Assembly (NCBI GenBank): GCA_900239685.1
Contig: OENT01000542.1
Span: 36,688 to 100,687, forward strand
Source of the DNA: Rotaria macrura
Lineage: Eukaryota; Rotifera; Eurotatoria; Philodinida; Philodinidae
Direction of reading: 5' to 3'
DNA: 64,000 nt
A program made the position numbers and the translations under genes. A model generated the notes under the pieces. The model saw only the letters and a program-made list of their open reading frames with translations, did not search any database and was not told the DNA's origin. This document shows, piece after piece, positions 25,388 to 37,648 of the stretch; within the stretch, counting starts at the first letter, position 1; every line of letters begins with the position of its first letter.

Positions 25388-27706
25388 ATGGTAGCGTACT
25401 TTTGGTTGTATATTTTCAGTTGTACTCTAATGACGGTTGTTATTTGTGATTATGAATATATTAAAGGTATGATAATTAAATAGAAATGATACTCAATTGA
25501 AGATGTCTTTTTTCCGTAAGAGATGAGTTTTAAATTTTGGCTCCATATCGGCGTTGAAGAATGCTATCATGAATTATTAGAGAAAGGTTCACGATTATTT
25601 TTTATGTATGAAATTTTAAATTTTGATCAACGCGAAGAAAAAGTTATGGCTTATTTTCGAAATGCTAATAATGGAAGTATATTTACTGTGTCACTAGCTC
25701 ATCAACATGGTCGACTTGAACATACTACCAATGAAACTAGTAAGAGTTAAATTATAATATACTCATTTGTTTCGTCAACTTTTATCTCAGCTTTTATTAT
25801 TAAATATACCTTAATGTCGGATGAGAAAGTTGAGAAAATATAATGAATTTCAGCATTTACAACAGGATAGGCTATTTTGGAATCGTTCTTCATATTTCAA
25901 TCATGACTAGCGGTAAAAACAAATATGTTTCTAATGTCAATCATCAATTTTATATTCATCGAGCTCAACAGTTGATTGGCATGACGGCACGGCCAAGTGT
26001 GACGGAATTTCATATTTTTGAGATTGTACTCTATGTGACTTCTTTGTTATACAAGCAAACTTTTGTAAAATTTTATCACAAATAGGGCTTGCTTAGATCT
26101 ATCACCAGCTAAAATTTTATTCATTTCTCTTCAATCGCTGCCGAGTTATCCGAAAAATAGTAACAGTTACGGAATATGAACAAATTTAATGATTTTAGAG
26201 TGACTAGGAGTAAATTATTTTTACACGAAAGAACGAAGAATTCAAATGAAGGTTGCATTCAAAAGTTGTTGAGCTTCTAACAACCTGCTGAAATATCAGG
26301 TTTTTTCTGGTCCATCGTTGCTTCATCGAATAAAAAAACGTTAAAGTTCACCGGTTACGGAATTTCATATTTTCACTCATTTATACCGGGGAAGATTTCA
26401 AAACTTGCCATTTCAAATCACAAAGATAAAACTCGTCTTTTTCCTAATACATGAGTACCATGCAAGCAGTCTTGTCTTTACAGTATGTTCGTTTTATTCT
26501 TACAAGAAAATCTCATCAAATCCTCCGACAATCTTTCAGAGAAACATAAAATTTTATATAGTCAAATGAATGTACACCTTTTGGATGAAATTATTCGATA
26601 GATTATTATTGCAGCATGTATCGGGGAGGGGGGAAGGGGGCTGGAGTTTATATCCCTTCTCTTATAGTTCTCAACAAGTTTGATAAACTATGGATAGCGC
26701 ACTTCCGATTTTCGAGACTGTCTCCCTCGCTTTTCATTTTTAAACCTTCCCTGTAGGAAAGCGTTTATCCATGACCTTGCCGATGAGTAAAAATTTTTCT
26801 AGAATACTTTGTTCGTCGTTTATAGATAATATGGTTGCTTCGTATATTTTACGATGCCTATTTGGTAGATGGAATTTGAAATATTAACTAGTATTACTTG
26901 ATTGAAAAACAAGATTATGGAAGCCATCTTGATAGTCGATCCGAAGTTAAGAAATACATTTTTTCTGCTAATGCATAAGCATCAAAGAACATTTTAACAA
27001 TAAGTATTGAAAGATGTCATGTTAATAGAGTTTTTATTGAATGTAGCCAAAGTTTGACTCATGTTGGGTCTAGTGTTATTTAAATGAGGACTGCTAGTAC
27101 TCGCAGTTCAACCAGTATGATTACACAATAGACATGATCACTTGATAGTATTTTGTCTCGCTATGAAATTTATGAATGAAAAAATTCTCGTAAACTCTAT
27201 TAATATGTTTGCATGATCTGTTTGAACAAACGAATATATTCGTCTCCTTTGTAAGTTTTTATGTTCATTTAAGAACTTAGAATTTTTCTTTTAGCATTGA
27301 TTGATATTTGTATGGATAATGGAAAACCAGCTAGTTATAATAAATACATGTCTGTATTCTTTCATGTTTACAATATTGACAAAGCTTTAGCTAAAATAAA
27401 AGAAGCTGAAAATTTTGACAATTCATCGATGAATGTGCATGTAAATTTGAATTCATTTACAATTTTTTTAATGTTTATCTGAATTTTTTACTGTAGACAT
27501 TCCTCGATACAATGACCTATCATATAATTACGATGCGGGAACATCAAGTAGAACTTGAAATGAATGATCAGAAAGATCTGTTTCTAATTGAAGCGAACTT
27601 TTTTTGGATTAATAGATGGGCTTTAATTCATGTATTCATCATATTCAGCGCGTTTCTATTTCAAACATATTTTATTAAACGTTTATTTAAAACTTCAAGA
27701 AAATAA
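25388..27706 (+). CDS. TMED: TMED/p24 family cargo receptor
   Basis: p24 proteins cycle between ER and Golgi in COPI and COPII vesicles and select cargo. Exons 25388-25466, 25521-25739, 27295-27440 and 27497-27706 join in phases 1, 1 and 0 to 217 codons plus stop, the usual p24 length. Exon 1 encodes a signal peptide (MVAYFWLYIFSCTLMTVVIC). The GOLD domain follows, with the two conserved cysteines in GVEECYHELL and IDICMDNG. A short coiled-coil neck (TMREHQVELEMNDQKDL) leads to one transmembrane segment (WALIHVFIIFSAFLFQTYF) and a basic cytosolic tail ending KTSRK. The tail is basic but lacks the classic KKXX and clear FF signals. Intron 2 is 1555 nt; the others are about 55 nt. The stop codon lies 3 nt from the stop codon of the opposing DNAI2 gene, and an AATAAA overlaps the stop itself (27702-27707). 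The subfamily is unsettled. Confidence 0.92.
25740..27294 (+). other. TMED intron 2 (1.55 kb)
   Basis: Long intron inside the GOLD-domain coding region, donor gtaagag and acceptor cttttag. It holds a G-run cluster at 26623-26644 (listed separately). The 80-codon frame at 25843-26085 has no motif. Confidence 0.75.
26623..26644 (+). other. G-run cluster, potential G-quadruplex
   Basis: Runs of 4, 6, 5 and 2 guanines separated by 1-2 nt within a strongly AT-rich intron, on the sense strand of TMED. Compatible with a quadruplex in pre-mRNA or DNA; function unknown. Confidence 0.6.
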
Positions 27707-27709
27707 AAA

Positions 27710-30700
27710 TTAATTGTCTTTTAAATTTAGTTCTTGCTCGAATTGTTTCAAATAGTCGTGCAGTTTTTGTTTCTCAGTATTTATTATAGACCAAAATTGT
27801 TCTGTTGACTTTGACAGTTGTTCGTTTAAATCATCTTCTGAACGTTGAGGTATGGTTCGAATTTGTTTATCTTGTTTGAAACGTGATCGTGTTTCAAGTA
27901 AATGAGTTCGTCGTGTTTCTCGATCAAACATCTACATTGATATGATAAATATCGATCGAATATTCAACAGATGATCACACTTCCCTCATGACAGTTCTAA
28001 TTAGATTTAGACTCGGTTCTCTTCAAAGTATCTCTCATCATTTTTTTATCATGTAAATTTTGTCTCATGATATCGAAATTCAATTTTATTCACTCAAAAA
28101 CAACTCACTCACAACTAGCGTAATTTAAAAATACTTCGAAGAATTTTAATTTATACATAGATGTCGATTTCAGAATAAAACAAAATAGTATTGTGTGAAA
28201 TTCAAACAGCCAGACAACATATGCATTATATATTTTAAAAGGTTAACGTTAGAAAAACTGTGTCGAAACTGAATAGAGATCATAGATTCAAAGGGAATAC
28301 TAACGTTTAATTTTGATTGCAATCAAAACTGAACATTCAAAAGGGACATCCGAAAAACAAATCATGTATGCGAGAAAACAGCGAATGTCTCTGACAGACC
28401 TGGACTTCTGAAAAAAAAACAACTGTCGAATTCCTGTACCATGTCTTTTGCCGCTACATGAAAGTATCGTATGTGTGAAAGAAAATTGTTCGAAGTGTAT
28501 TTTTTAGATTTCGTCTAGTGAGAGAAACAGATGCTTGGTACTGGAATGGACTGAGCATTTTTGTGTACTCAAAAAAGTGAGTACACTCTAGAATCGGTCA
28601 GTGTGTCCGGCCGGCCGTTTACACGATAACTCCTTACAAATACATTCGATTTAGCTGAAATTTCGTGCACAGAATTCTCTTATTAATATCTCGGTCGAGT
28701 TCGAAGATAAGAAGGATCCGGCAAGAAATGGCTGAGTTATCAAAAAAACTATGATTATTGACCAAACAATCTCTGAGGGTGTTCACAGGGATTTTTTCAA
28801 AAAAAACATTTTTCCACTGAATTATCCACAACGTATATAAATCGACTCAGTCTTTAACGCTGATTCTGAATCTGATATTAGTTTGGAACCTAATCGTAGC
28901 TTTGGAAAAGGTCTGAAAATGCACAAAAACTGCATTCAGAAACTAAATGCCTAGATATGTCTCAGATGACCAGTAGTGTTGGGGTTTCCCAAGATACTTC
29001 TTTCGTACACACATTCTAGAATGACTGATTTGTCTCATTCACTTTTCGAAGTACACATAACTCTCGGACTTAACTCCGAGGTTTTCACATTTATTTATTT
29101 TGTATTTGCAAGTGAGTTTGGTAGCTAGGTGATGGAATACATAGCTCAGCATAATGAGCTTGTTTCATTGGAATATACTTATCTAGGGAACCGGTTTTTC
29201 TTGGTGAATGACAAATCTGAGATGAGTAATGTCATCAACTTAAATGTGTTCGTCTTTCACAGAGAGACATTTCTTGTGATGTTGATACGTTCAAGTAAGT
29301 AGTGTATTCAATCCGAATTTCTAATCAAACGGCGAATATACAATTTTTGTACTTGTTATTTTCAAAAGAAAATCTTAAACATGTATGAACACTTTTTGCA
29401 CGATTGAAATTCTGGTACCTAGAATGTAGTCTATTTTGAAAATGAAGGGTACATGCATAAAATTAGGTTTTTAGTGTAACGTGTAAAGTTTGTTATCCTA
29501 CATCTTATGCTATGTTTTTATTTAAAGCAAAGTACTAGATGACAGGAAACAGACATACAAATTACAGTTATTTATTATGTCAGTTTCCTTCTTATTATTT
29601 TAGAAAAAAAAGTTACCACGCACAAAGATTTTTACAGACAAGTTGATTTTCACCAGATCTCATTTAGAGATTATTCTAAAACACTTGATTGATGCAGTGT
29701 ACTTTTCACCTATTACATCAAATTCTTAGAGAAAATATTTTTCTTGTAAATCAACACTACAGGAGAAAATTGAAACTTTGATAACGTTGATCAAGGTCAA
29801 AGTTACTTACTGACAGTATAGCCTATAACTTTAGAATCTATGTAAACTTGTTGTCATGATGAAAGTGTTACTTATTTTTTAGTATAGTGAAAATTCATTC
29901 GAGATATGTTCTGCTTGCCTTTTTTGTAAACGTCAAGCAATGATTTTCAAACTAGCAACTTTTTTAAGAACTCGAATTTTCAATAATACCCATTTGAAAT
30001 AGAAACAGTTGTTCTCGAAGGACGCATAAATCCTGAACAAATTGAAATATAACTAATTATAATAATTCATATCTTTTGCCGAACGGAGTGGTCTGGAGTA
30101 AAGTCAAGATAGAAATACCTTAAAGTGAAAATTGTATAAACGAAGATCTGTGCAAGAACATCTCTTAGTTTTATGTTCATCCCTTGTAAGTGATCAAGAA
30201 TGAACGAATAAGTTACAATGTATTTTGAGTGCTTTCTATGGGCAGTGAAATTTTGAATGAATAATTATTCAAGTTATACTTACTGAAGCAACAAGTTGTT
30301 TTTCATTTCGATCAAGAATACAAAGACTATCAGATAATTCTAATAGCGTAACATTCCCATTTGTTGCACCACAGGTTATAAAACGACCTTGTTCTTGAAA
30401 GCTTATACACGCGATAGGTTCTTCACTTAGCTATTTAAAATTTTCGAAAAAATAGAACAAAATATCAAAGTTAAATAATGTGAATGGTTACTTTGACGGA
30501 TAAGGCTGGCTCATCCTGTTTGAATAATAAATCCCATACATGAATGGATCCTATATTTAATATCAAGTAAAGAAAGTATCTTTTCATTCATTTGACATAG
30601 TCAGGAAAGTAAAAGTAGTGAAGATCAATTTTGAAATTTTATGTTCTTCTTTCACACTTTCAAATAACGAAGAAAAGTAAACATTAATGATAATGAATGT

Positions 30701-32554
30701 CTGTTTTGATTTTCTCTTTAAGAACAATGTAACGATTTTTAAACTATTCTCTAAGTTATATCTTGTCACATGAAATATCATTGTTTTAAAAGAAGAAGAA
30801 TAAGAATATTAATCCACTAAGAAACTCAGACATACTACATCAACATGATTCTTGTCTGATCTTTGCTTCAACAAAGAAATATTATGATTCCGATTTCTCA
30901 TACGTTCTATAGCATTATCTTTTGTTTGTCTACCTTCAGTTGTTGATGAAACAAAAACACCAGGTCTCCCAGGGCACCATTGTGCATCAGTTAAACAATA
31001 TCGATTGGGCCTAAACGATTTCTTTTCGTTTGTTCTCAAAAATTTCAGTGCTACATACTTCGTACAAAAAATATAATCATCTCGTATTTCTTCAGACCAC
31101 ATACGTAAAGTCCAATCGCCGACAGATAAAAATATCTTATGAAAAAATGGATGTCTTTGAAGAGAATAAATCGGTCCTGAATGGCCAGGATATATAACAT
31201 TAATACGTTCGGAATCAGTTTTAGCTTTGCGTGTACATTGAACAATACGACCAGCTTCTGTTCCTACCATAAATTTGGTTGGCTGTCAAGAAAGAAAAAT
31301 GATGAAACTATGAAAATAGTATTCTATTTTGTACGATGCTTGAATCGTATTCAAGTTTTGCTATAGCAGAGGCACATTGTGATCTTTCTTTTTTTTCCAA
31401 ATCCAATACAAGTTTATCAATAGGTTGATTCAGTTTTTTTGTATCCCACCAATATATTTTTCCATCGGCAGCAGCCGAGAAAAATTCAGTACCCGTTTTA
31501 GATTGAAGCCACAATGCATTTCGAACTGCTGCTCTATGACTAAATTCAATTAATGATTGTTCAACAGGTGTATTTCCTTTACGCAGATCAAATATGCCTT
31601 TTACATGAAATTGAATCAATAGATAGAATTTGGAAAATTCTCTTACAAACTTGTCCATTTAGGCAGCCAGCCAATATTTGATATGTATCTTTTTGATTGA
31701 ACTCGACCGTACTTAACGAAGAGTTTGGTTTTAGATTAAGTTCAGGTTTATTTGGATTTTCTATTGAAAAGAAAAACTTCGATGAGACAAGCAAAGACAA
31801 ACTTCATATAATTCATAGTTACCAATATCCCAAACAAGTGAATCAATGGTTTTGGTTATAAAAGGATTAAAATCAAAATTACCATATGACACAGCAATTT
31901 TGCGTTGTCCATCTGGTTGCCAAGATATATGATTTGCCATTTGATTGACATTTGAATTAGAACTATATAGATTGATTGTTTTAACATTGAACGGTTCATC
32001 ATAATTATCGATTTTGTTTTGAAAATAATTTTGATGAATATCGATGGCATTGTTTTGTTGAATACTTATTTCAAGATCCTTGAAAGATGAATTTTTATCG
32101 AACAACATATTTACTTTCTCAAAAATGAACATCTCACATGAATAAGTCGATAAAGCGAAGTAAGATAAAGTTCATCTTTTTCTAATTTTTTTCTAAACCG
32201 ATTCAATTGATCTTGTTCCTGTAAGTTCACATCTTTTGGCCAACCGCCTTCAGTATGATTTATACCTTTGGATTCAGTATTATAACGATTAGTATTGATC
32301 TATGAATAGAAAAAGAAACAACGTTAAAGATGGATACGAATGAATATTTACTGAAGAATGACTTGTCCTACTTCATGTCCAGATAATTGAATCGAATTTT
32401 GTATACCTAGCTCAACTGGATCACGATAGATAAAGTCTTGTAATAAGTTAATATTAGGAATGATCTCTGCAAGAATTTCAGCTGATCTGTCACTGAAATT
32501 TGTTGGTCGTCCTAATTCGTTTCGTTTTCTCGTGTATACATATTGAATATCCAT
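27710..32554 (-). CDS. DNAI2: Axonemal dynein intermediate chain 2 (outer arm, WD40)
   Basis: DNAI2 (IC69/IC2 class) is the WD40 intermediate chain of the outer dynein arm of motile cilia. Ten exons join in frame: 32554-32372, 32299-32138, 32078-31823, 31760-31647, 31597-31335, 31282-31059, 31010-30934, 30550-30492, 30430-30284 and 27931-27710. They give 568 codons plus stop (human 605). The start MDIQYVYTRKRNELGRPTNF matches the DNAI2 N-terminus. Further signatures are NHTEGGWPKDV, QQNNAIDI, HISWQPDGQRKIAVSYG (first WD repeat), WLQSKTGTEFFSAAADG, PGHSGPIYSLQRHPF and VGDWTLRMWSE. The C-terminal MFDRETRRTHLLETR region is a charged helix. Intron 9 is 2352 nt; the others are about 45-60 nt, except 240 nt for intron 4-type and 383 nt for intron 7. 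The final exon is tail to tail with TMED, 3 nt apart. An in-frame stop lies just above the ATG, so the start is firm. Confidence 0.95.
27932..30283 (-). other. DNAI2 intron 9 (2.35 kb) with a GC-rich patch
   Basis: The longest intron in the window. At 28563-28586 an 8-bp inverted repeat (gtgtactc/gagtacac, 8-nt loop) precedes a GC-rich patch with ggccggccg (28607-28618) followed by gtttacacgataactcc. This looks like part of a dispersed repeat rather than intron background. No open frame of note. Confidence 0.55.
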
Positions 32555-33714
32555 ATTTAATTAGAGAATAGCAAACAGCGCCATTTTTTGCTACATATTA
32601 TATGTTTCACTTTTCAAACGTTTGACACAGTTGTTACTTGACGTTTGCCGCCTTTTGTTTCTACTACGAGAAGATTTATAGGAAATAAGAAAAGAAAAGA
32701 AAAGAACGGCTTACTCAACAGTAAGAAAGTAATACTATCTAGAAATCAGTATATTGACGTATTCTTTTGATTTCGTGAATAAATTGCTTTCATAACATGA
32801 AATACAGTTCAGAAATTCAAACGCATGAGGTACTGCTGAACAATATGCTTACACAACATGAATGTCTAAAGAAAGAAAGTTCGATACATTGAACGAGAGT
32901 GTTGTCGTAAATTTAAGATATTTTTTGTTAGTTTGATTAAAGACAATGATAATTCACTCAAAAAGAATTCAATTAAAAAGATCATCGATGTGTTACTAAG
33001 AAAAATTTAACTTCTCATCTCCGGTCTTAGTATTTATGGTGACTCATTTCAAGTTATGTTATTCATTGGGGCTCCGCTGCTTTTAATTTTTTCACCCATT
33101 TGTGACTTATTTTTGATACAACTGTAGACACAGTCGCTACGGTAGATCATCATTTTTTTCTAGATCTTCTGTTTTTAACAACAACAATTAACATCTACTA
33201 GAAAACATTCACCCTCCACCCCCATCCCCGCTCCTCATGACTTTATCTTCGAATAATTTTCAGTTCTATCATTCTCAATAACTGCTTCTCTTTCTTTTTA
33301 CATTTCAAACAATCATTTTTCAACATTTAAAAGTTTTGTTCAAATTCAATGGATCAAATATAAATACATTGGAAACAAAGTATTGTTGTTTTATACATGA
33401 ATACTCTATCAGATTTTTATATGAACGTCGCAGAAAAATAGTCTTTCTGATAAAAAACCGCATATACGTAGTTTACTTTCTCAGAAGCCTAGAAAAAGTT
33501 ATTATTATACCCGAACGAACGTACATCTCTTAATTAAATAGATTTCAAACACAGTTGACAGATTATTTTCCACTATCTCGATGTAGCTGCAAGCGATAGC
33601 AAGTACATTTCATGAAAACACGACTGACAGAGCTCATCATTTTATTCTACTCAAAAACATACAGCGAAAGAGACCTGTCACGATCATTTGAAAGCGCACA
33701 CAACACGAGGAGCG
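32555..33714. other. Divergent promoter region of DNAI2 and the intact GPCR
   Basis: The two genes are transcribed away from each other, so both promoters should lie in this 1.16 kb. A C-rich run (33212-33229: ccc, ccccc, cccc) interrupts the AT-rich background and could form a quadruplex on the minus strand. No gene seen. Confidence 0.5.
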
Positions 33715-34786
33715 ATGACATCACCATCGACGATTCAACTGTTATCGAGCATTGCAGAACAATACACCATCTATACTACCTTTATTATTCTCATCATCGG
33801 TCTCGTCGGGAATGCATTGAATATCCTTACCTTTACTAAACTTGAAACTTTTCAGCACAATCAATGCATATTGTATCTACTCGTCGAATCAGCAGCTAAT
33901 ATCGTCGCTGTCATATTCAATTTCATTCTTCGCTTCTTGACGCTTTTATATGGATCTGATCTATCTCAATATTCGTCTACGTGGTGTAAATTCCGAAGTA
34001 TGATAGGACAATCGTTTGTATTAGTTTCAATATCAACCATCTGCTTTGCTGCTATCGATCAGTTTCTTTCAACAAGCTATTTCGTTCACTTCCGACAATT
34101 GAGTTCATTGAAATTAGCTCGACGCCTCATCTTGGTATCGTTGTGTATCTCACTCGGCCACTCGATTATATTCGGAGCTTTCTTTGATAAGAAACCTCCG
34201 GTCGACTGTATAGTATCGAATGCAATATTAGTTCGTTATTATGCATATTTTTTCTATCCTTTTTTATGTGGTGCTTTGCCGATTTTCATTTCTGGCTCGA
34301 TCAGTATCTTAGCATTTCGTAACATTCGTCGAATTGTTCGGCGCCAATTACCGATAGTTCGACGACGGCTCGATCGTCAATTGACCAAATTTGTTCTTAT
34401 TCGTGTAGCGTTTTTCATCATTCTCCTTGGTCCCTTCGTCATCTATCGTATTTATACAACTCAAAATACCATCGATTCATCAGATTCTTCGCGCATAGCT
34501 ACTGAACGGTTAGTTCAAACAGTGATGGGTTCATTCTTCAATCTGCATTTTTCGGTAAAAGTAAAATTTTTCCAATGTCTCGAAGATTTTCCTATGATCT
34601 GTGTTTCAGGTTAATTTTTGCATTTTCTTCGCTTGCTCATCACGATATCGTCGACAAGTAAAATCCGTGTTACTGAAGGAGTGTTGGGAGCCATCAAAAC
34701 AACGCTTTCATCGGAATCACCGTCAAATCGAACCGACGAATGCAAGACCAGTTTCAAGCATTGAACACGATGAAACACATAATTAG
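33715..34786 (+). CDS. Rhodopsin-like seven-transmembrane receptor
   Basis: A class-A-type GPCR with unknown ligand. Exon 33715-34554 (280 codons) and exon 34610-34786 join in phase 0 over a 55-nt intron to 338 codons plus stop. Helix 1 is IILIIGLVGNALNILTFTK, with the conserved Gly-Asn. A Cys before helix 3 (STWCKF) and one in loop 2 (VDCIVSN) can form the usual disulphide. The end of helix 3 reads AAIDQFLSTS, a DQF in place of DRY. The loop before helix 6 is strongly basic (RRQLPIVRRRLDRQLTKF). Helix 7 is NFCIFFACSSRYRRQVK, with no NPxxY motif. I start at 33715 (MTSPSTIQ) because the paralogue starts MSSPASLQ; an ATG nine codons upstream (33688) is possible. The absence of DRY and NPxxY and the short N-terminus fit the large lineage-specific peptide-receptor-like families of rotifers. 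The inverted paralogue at 19134-20195 is broken. Confidence 0.88.
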
Positions 34787-36309
34787 CTTGAATGCATAAT
34801 TGTGAAATCAAGGAAAGAATGGAAACGAGTGTTCGCCTGCCTACTGTGAATAAGCACGAACGATTTACAATTGAATGTTGTTGCTTTGAATATTGTTCGT
34901 GTGCTTTCTCATGAAGAACCTTTTAAAGATATGATTGTCGCGTTTGAAACGGATGGGAGAAAGTAACTTAGTGAAGAAACTGATCTAAGGTAATAATCAT
35001 ATGTTTGCATATTGAGTTGATCGTGCAAGGTCATAGTATCCCTGTTATCTTGCTTTAAAATTAGTTGAGTTTTCCTCGGGTTTAAGGAAAGAATCGCCCT
35101 GAAATTATGCGGGATATCATCTCAATGAAGATGTTTCTTTATGTAATTCGATGTGGTAATCCACTTCAATCGAAGAGACGTATTATGCAAAAAAGAAGAT
35201 TAGTAAAAGCAATACTCAAAATCATCATTGAGAGTCGTCAAAATTCTAAGAATGAACTGTCAACAGCAATAAATTTTATGGGAACATGTAGGTTTTGCAC
35301 TGGTTTTCTTAAAACTACTTGTGAACAGAAATTTTTCTTTCAAGGCATTGGTATAATCTCTAAAGAATATTTTTTGAAATGACTAGCAAGGGCAATATTC
35401 ACCATTAGCATGAATGCTTCAAGATATGCGTAGTTATCTAAGACCCTCTCTGGACAGTTTATCCATGTTTATCGCACAATAAAAGGTGCGTCACACATAC
35501 ACTAGACTAGAATATGATTTACGTCATAAAATTTTCATAGACTTCAATGCAGCAGCAGTTTTCAAAATAGAAAACTTTCTTGTATACAAAAATTTTCATG
35601 AAAACATCAACTCCGTTAATAAATAGAGGCAATCATACAGAATTTCAGTACATGTCTGTAATTTTCTACTTTCTCTCTTTTAATAAGTATGATATTTTTA
35701 TGGAAGAGTTCAATTATAGAAAAAAAATTATCTCTTTTGAAATTTAAATATATCTCATCATATCATCTATATATTCAGTAAATTGCCAACAATGGTCTTT
35801 TAATGAAGGATGAGTACCATAGTTACGATTACTCTTCAGATTAATTGAGTAGTACGATAATCAGTCGCTTTTCCAAGAGACTCAAATACGGCATGATCAT
35901 TCACACTTTCTTCTTGAACTAAGATCGAAGTTTTCCATAGTATCAAAAGTATTAATTCGGAAAGCAATACCATTCAACAAATCGAGCAAGAAAAAGACCT
36001 GGCGTTGAGGCATCGATTTTTGCAATAAATCGATTGTATGAGTTACTTTTTAAAGGAAACTGTTTATCGGTAACTGTATTCTGATTATGTATTATGGATA
36101 CAAAAGATTATGCATGGCATTGTTTCATTGGTATTTTATATTCAATTGAACACAGAATCAGAATTATTGCTTCTATGCTATCCCAGTATATTTAAACGAA
36201 ATACAAATGATTATAGCTATCCTTTGATTGACAAAATGTATTTTATATTGACCGTCAACTGATGATAATCAGTTGGTCGATTGTACTGTTTTTCAATCGA
36301 GAAGATTTC
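34787..36309. other. Convergent intergenic between GPCR and alcohol dehydrogenase
   Basis: Holds two 3' UTRs. A 91-codon plus frame at 35107-35382 is basic with no motif and I do not call it. Nothing else seen. Confidence 0.5.
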
Positions 36310-37648
36310 TTATTTAAAGGCATTTTTCATATCAAGTACAAAACGATACTTGACATCGCCCTTGAGTATTCGTTTAAATGCCGTCTGGATCATGCTCGGT
36401 GTTGCTTCAATCAGCTCAGTGTCACATGTTATTTGATGTTGACCACAGAAGGCTAGCATTTCTTGAGTTTCTTTCATTCCGCTGATAAGAGTACCCCAAA
36501 TAGTTAAACGATTAACAATGAGATCCAGTGACCTGATTTCGATTGGTTTCGATGATATACCAATCCTACAATGAAACGTTTTTCTTTTAATTGACTCGAA
36601 ATATTAATAAAAAGAATATATACATGCAAAATACTCCTTGAAATTTAAGTAGACCCATCATGGCCGAAACATCATGTGGTACTGGTACTGTATCAATAAT
36701 GAAATTGAGAGTGCCTTTCACTTCTTCCAACTTTTCTTTATCACTCGACGAAAGGAATACTTTAGCTCCAAGTTGCAGTGCATCATTTCTCTGTGATTCT
36801 GACAGAGCAACGACTGTTACATGAGCTCCCATAGCAACAGCTAATTTCACTGCAATATGGCCAAGACCACCAACACCGATCACCCTGTAAAGTGTACTCA
36901 AAAATACACCTGTAAGACAACTCGTTTGCATAAGTATACCCGACACATGAATCCTTGTTGACACCGTATCGACGCAAAGCTGAGTAGGTAGTTGTGCCGG
37001 CACAAAGTAAAGGTGCAGCCTTATCCAAAGGTAAGTTCTTTGGAATTTGACAAACAAAGTGCTCCGTGACAATGATCAAATTTGAATATCCTGAAAAAGT
37101 TTTAAAATGTAGTTCATCATGTAATCAATTTAGGTTTCAATCTGTAAATATTCCAAGATACTACACTAACCTCCATAAGTGGGAGTCTTGCGATCCATTT
37201 CAGTGCTATTGTAAGTATAGCTAACACCAGCCGCACAGTGTTGTTCCAGATTCATTTGACCTGAAATGAAAAATGAGAGCAGAATTCTACGGAGAATGAC
37301 AAGAGATTTGCAAAGACATGGTTGGCATGTACGACACGAATCCACCATGCATCCAACGCCAGCTCGGTCTCCAACTTGAAAGCGTTTAACATTGGAACCA
37401 ATTTGTTCAACAATGCCGGTTATTTCATGACCAGGTACCATTGGATAGTGTGAATGGTTCCAATCATTCTGTGATTCATGTATGTCAGTATGACATATGC
37501 CACAAAAATGAATACGAATTAGAATGTCGTTTTCTTTTAATGCACGTCGTTCAAACTCAAACAGTTCGAAAATTCCCATAGAATCATGAACTGCCCAACC
37601 TTTGGCAGGTATTGTTAAAAGATTTTCTGTTGTTGTGGCCGTAGTCAT
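36310..37648 (-). CDS. Zinc-dependent alcohol dehydrogenase, CAD/YahK type
   Basis: NADP-type medium-chain zinc alcohol dehydrogenase of the cinnamyl-alcohol-dehydrogenase group, which reduces aldehydes to alcohols. Exons 37648-37318, 37260-37171, 37090-36940, 36884-36624 and 36565-36310 join in phases 1, 1, 2 and 2 to 362 codons plus stop, the usual length (about 350-360). Catalytic zinc ligands are Cys52 (CGICHTD), His74-Glu75 (PGHE) and Cys169 (LLCAGTT). The structural zinc site is complete: Cys105, Cys108, Cys111 and Cys119 (GVGCMVDSCRTCQPC, then LEQHC), with the third cysteine split by intron 1. The Rossmann loop is GVGGLGHIAVK. The C-terminal half carries WGTLISGMKETQEML and the closing FVLDM. 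The first donor is a weaker gtcttt, but it is the one that restores the cysteine. The protein looks fully functional. This subgroup is common in plants, bacteria and fungi and rare in animals, hence a candidate for horizontal acquisition with later intron gain. The substrate cannot be told. Confidence 0.93.

Noticed and set aside
27710-32554. DNAI3/WDR63 (inner-arm intermediate chain) as identity of the WD40 gene
   Set aside because: N-terminus, QQNNAIDI box and the C-terminal FDRETRR region match the DNAI2 pattern and the length of 568 codons is far below DNAI3.
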